This document shows, piece by piece, positions 5,233-5,918 of a stretch of DNA of 5,918 nucleotides. The position numbers and the translations under genes were made by a program. Numbering within the stretch: position 1 is the stretch's first letter; the number at the start of each line of letters is the position of its first letter. Below the pieces are notes generated by a model that was given only the letters and a program-made list of their open reading frames with translations, made no database searches and was not told the DNA's origin. The DNA comes from Acidobacteriota bacterium (lineage in GTDB: Bacteria > Acidobacteriota > Terriglobia > Terriglobales > Acidobacteriaceae), in the NCBI GenBank assembly GCA_021802085.1, contig JAKAAZ010000215.1, positions 1 to 5,918 on the forward strand, in the 5' to 3' direction.

Positions 5233-5918
5233 ATGTCGAGTTCGTCTGTACCCGCGAATGCCGCACCTCTCCAGAAAACCGCTCTCAATCCAACTCACCG
5301 CCAGTCGGGCGCGAAGATGGTCGACTTTGGCGGCTGGGACATGCCGGTGGAATATTCCGGCCTGATCGCCGAGCACATGGCGGTGCGCGCGCGGGTGGGA
5401 TTGTTTGACGTCAGCCACATGGGCGAGATCCAGTTTCGCGGGCCCGAAGCGCTCGACGCCGTCCAGTTTGTTTCGATGAACGACGCCTCGAAGCTGTCGG
5501 AAGGGCAGGCGCAATACTCCGCGCTGCTGACGCCGGAGGGCACGTTCGTCGACGACATTCTGGTCCATAAACTCAGCCCGAACGATTATTTATTGGTGGT
5601 GAATGCCGGCACGCGGCTGAAGGACTACGCGTGGATCAAGCAACATGTTCAGCGCTTCCACTGCCATGTCAGCGATTTCAGCGACTATTATTCGCAACTG
5701 GCGATTCAAGGACCGCAGGCGTTGGCGACGCTGCAGAAGCTGACGCGCATCGATCTGGCAGCCATCAAGAATTACTGGTTTGTCTGGGGCCAGGTCTGCG
5801 GCATTCATCAGGTGCTGGTGTCGCGCACCGGCTATACCGGCGAGGACGGTTTTGAAATTTATATCCCCTCCGACCCGGCGACCACGGTGCGCGCGTGGCA
5901 GGAAATTCTGGAAGCCGG
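5233..5918 (+). CDS. gcvT: Aminomethyltransferase, T-protein of the glycine cleavage system (3' truncated)
   Basis: 228 residues are visible before the window ends; full members are about 360-380. The T-protein takes the aminomethyl group from lipoylated H-protein and, with tetrahydrofolate, releases ammonia and forms 5,10-methylene-tetrahydrofolate in the cytoplasm. Seen here are LQKTALNPTHRQSGAKMVDFGGWDMP (12-37, in parts), GLFDVSHMGEI (55-65), the folate-site region TPEGTFVDDILV (99-110) with D106/D107, LAIQGPQA, and SRTGYTGEDGFEIY (197-210), all hallmarks of the family. The ATG at 5233 gives a 10-residue longer N-terminus than the conserved LQKTAL start. It lacks a clear ribosome-binding site, having only GGTG four bases ahead, so translation may be leaderless or use weak pairing. 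No in-frame start closer to the conserved region is evident. gcvH and gcvP would be expected just downstream. Confidence 0.95.
   Translation, partial: MSSSSVPANAAPLQKTALNPTHRQSGAKMVDFGGWDMPVEYSGLIAEHMAVRARVGLFDVSHMGEIQFRGPEALDAVQFVSMNDASKLSEGQAQYSALLTPEGTFVDDILVHKLSPNDYLLVVNAGTRLKDYAWIKQHVQRFHCHVSDFSDYYSQLAIQGPQALATLQKLTRIDLAAIKNYWFVWGQVCGIHQVLVSRTGYTGEDGFEIYIPSDPATTVRAWQEILEA

Overview
The window looks like chromosomal DNA of an environmental acidobacterium (class Terriglobia-like) or a close relative. I infer this from three things. There is a large TonB-dependent-receptor-type barrel protein. The housekeeping genes are moderately high in GC. Two copies occur of a palindromic intergenic repeat whose reverse strand reads as the peptide VILSEAKNPEGDGG, a spurious 'protein' I remember as widespread in acidobacterial annotations. 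No rRNA, tRNA, CRISPR array, transposase or phage gene is visible. All recognisable genes lie on the + strand.

Layout. 2-892 is the C-terminal part of an outer-membrane beta-barrel protein, probably a TonB-dependent receptor, cut by the window start. 893-1383 is a 491-base gap without a gene. It holds a strong hairpin (941-967), a tandemly duplicated palindromic repeat (1029-1180), a conserved tail block (1196-1217), and a hairpin followed by a T-rich run (1257-1303) that could attenuate the next gene. 1384-3054 is pyrG (CTP synthase, complete). 3074-3178 is a second copy of the palindromic repeat, again followed by the same tail block (3197-3218). 3257-4144 is uppP (undecaprenyl-diphosphatase, complete). 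4145-4381 is a 237-base gap with a perfect 16-base palindrome and a separate 7-base inverted repeat. 4382-5113 encodes a stand-alone Mrr-like PD-(D/E)xK nuclease with an extra C-terminal region; it is lower in GC than its neighbours. 5233-5918 is the N-terminal part of gcvT (aminomethyltransferase), cut by the window end.

How the genes fit together. pyrG (CTP supply) and uppP (recycling of the C55 lipid carrier) are core metabolism and envelope functions. gcvT belongs to glycine cleavage and one-carbon metabolism. They do not form one pathway, and the gaps of 119 to 491 bases suggest separate transcription units. The nuclease gene is the accessory item, inserted between core genes with no visible methyltransferase or partner.

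The most interesting points are four. The repeat plus tail lies in the same orientation ahead of both pyrG and uppP. The pyrG leader holds a possible attenuator. The region ahead of the lone nuclease gene has palindromic, operator-like architecture. The nuclease carries an unexplained C-terminal domain. I see no convincing multi-gene novel system here.
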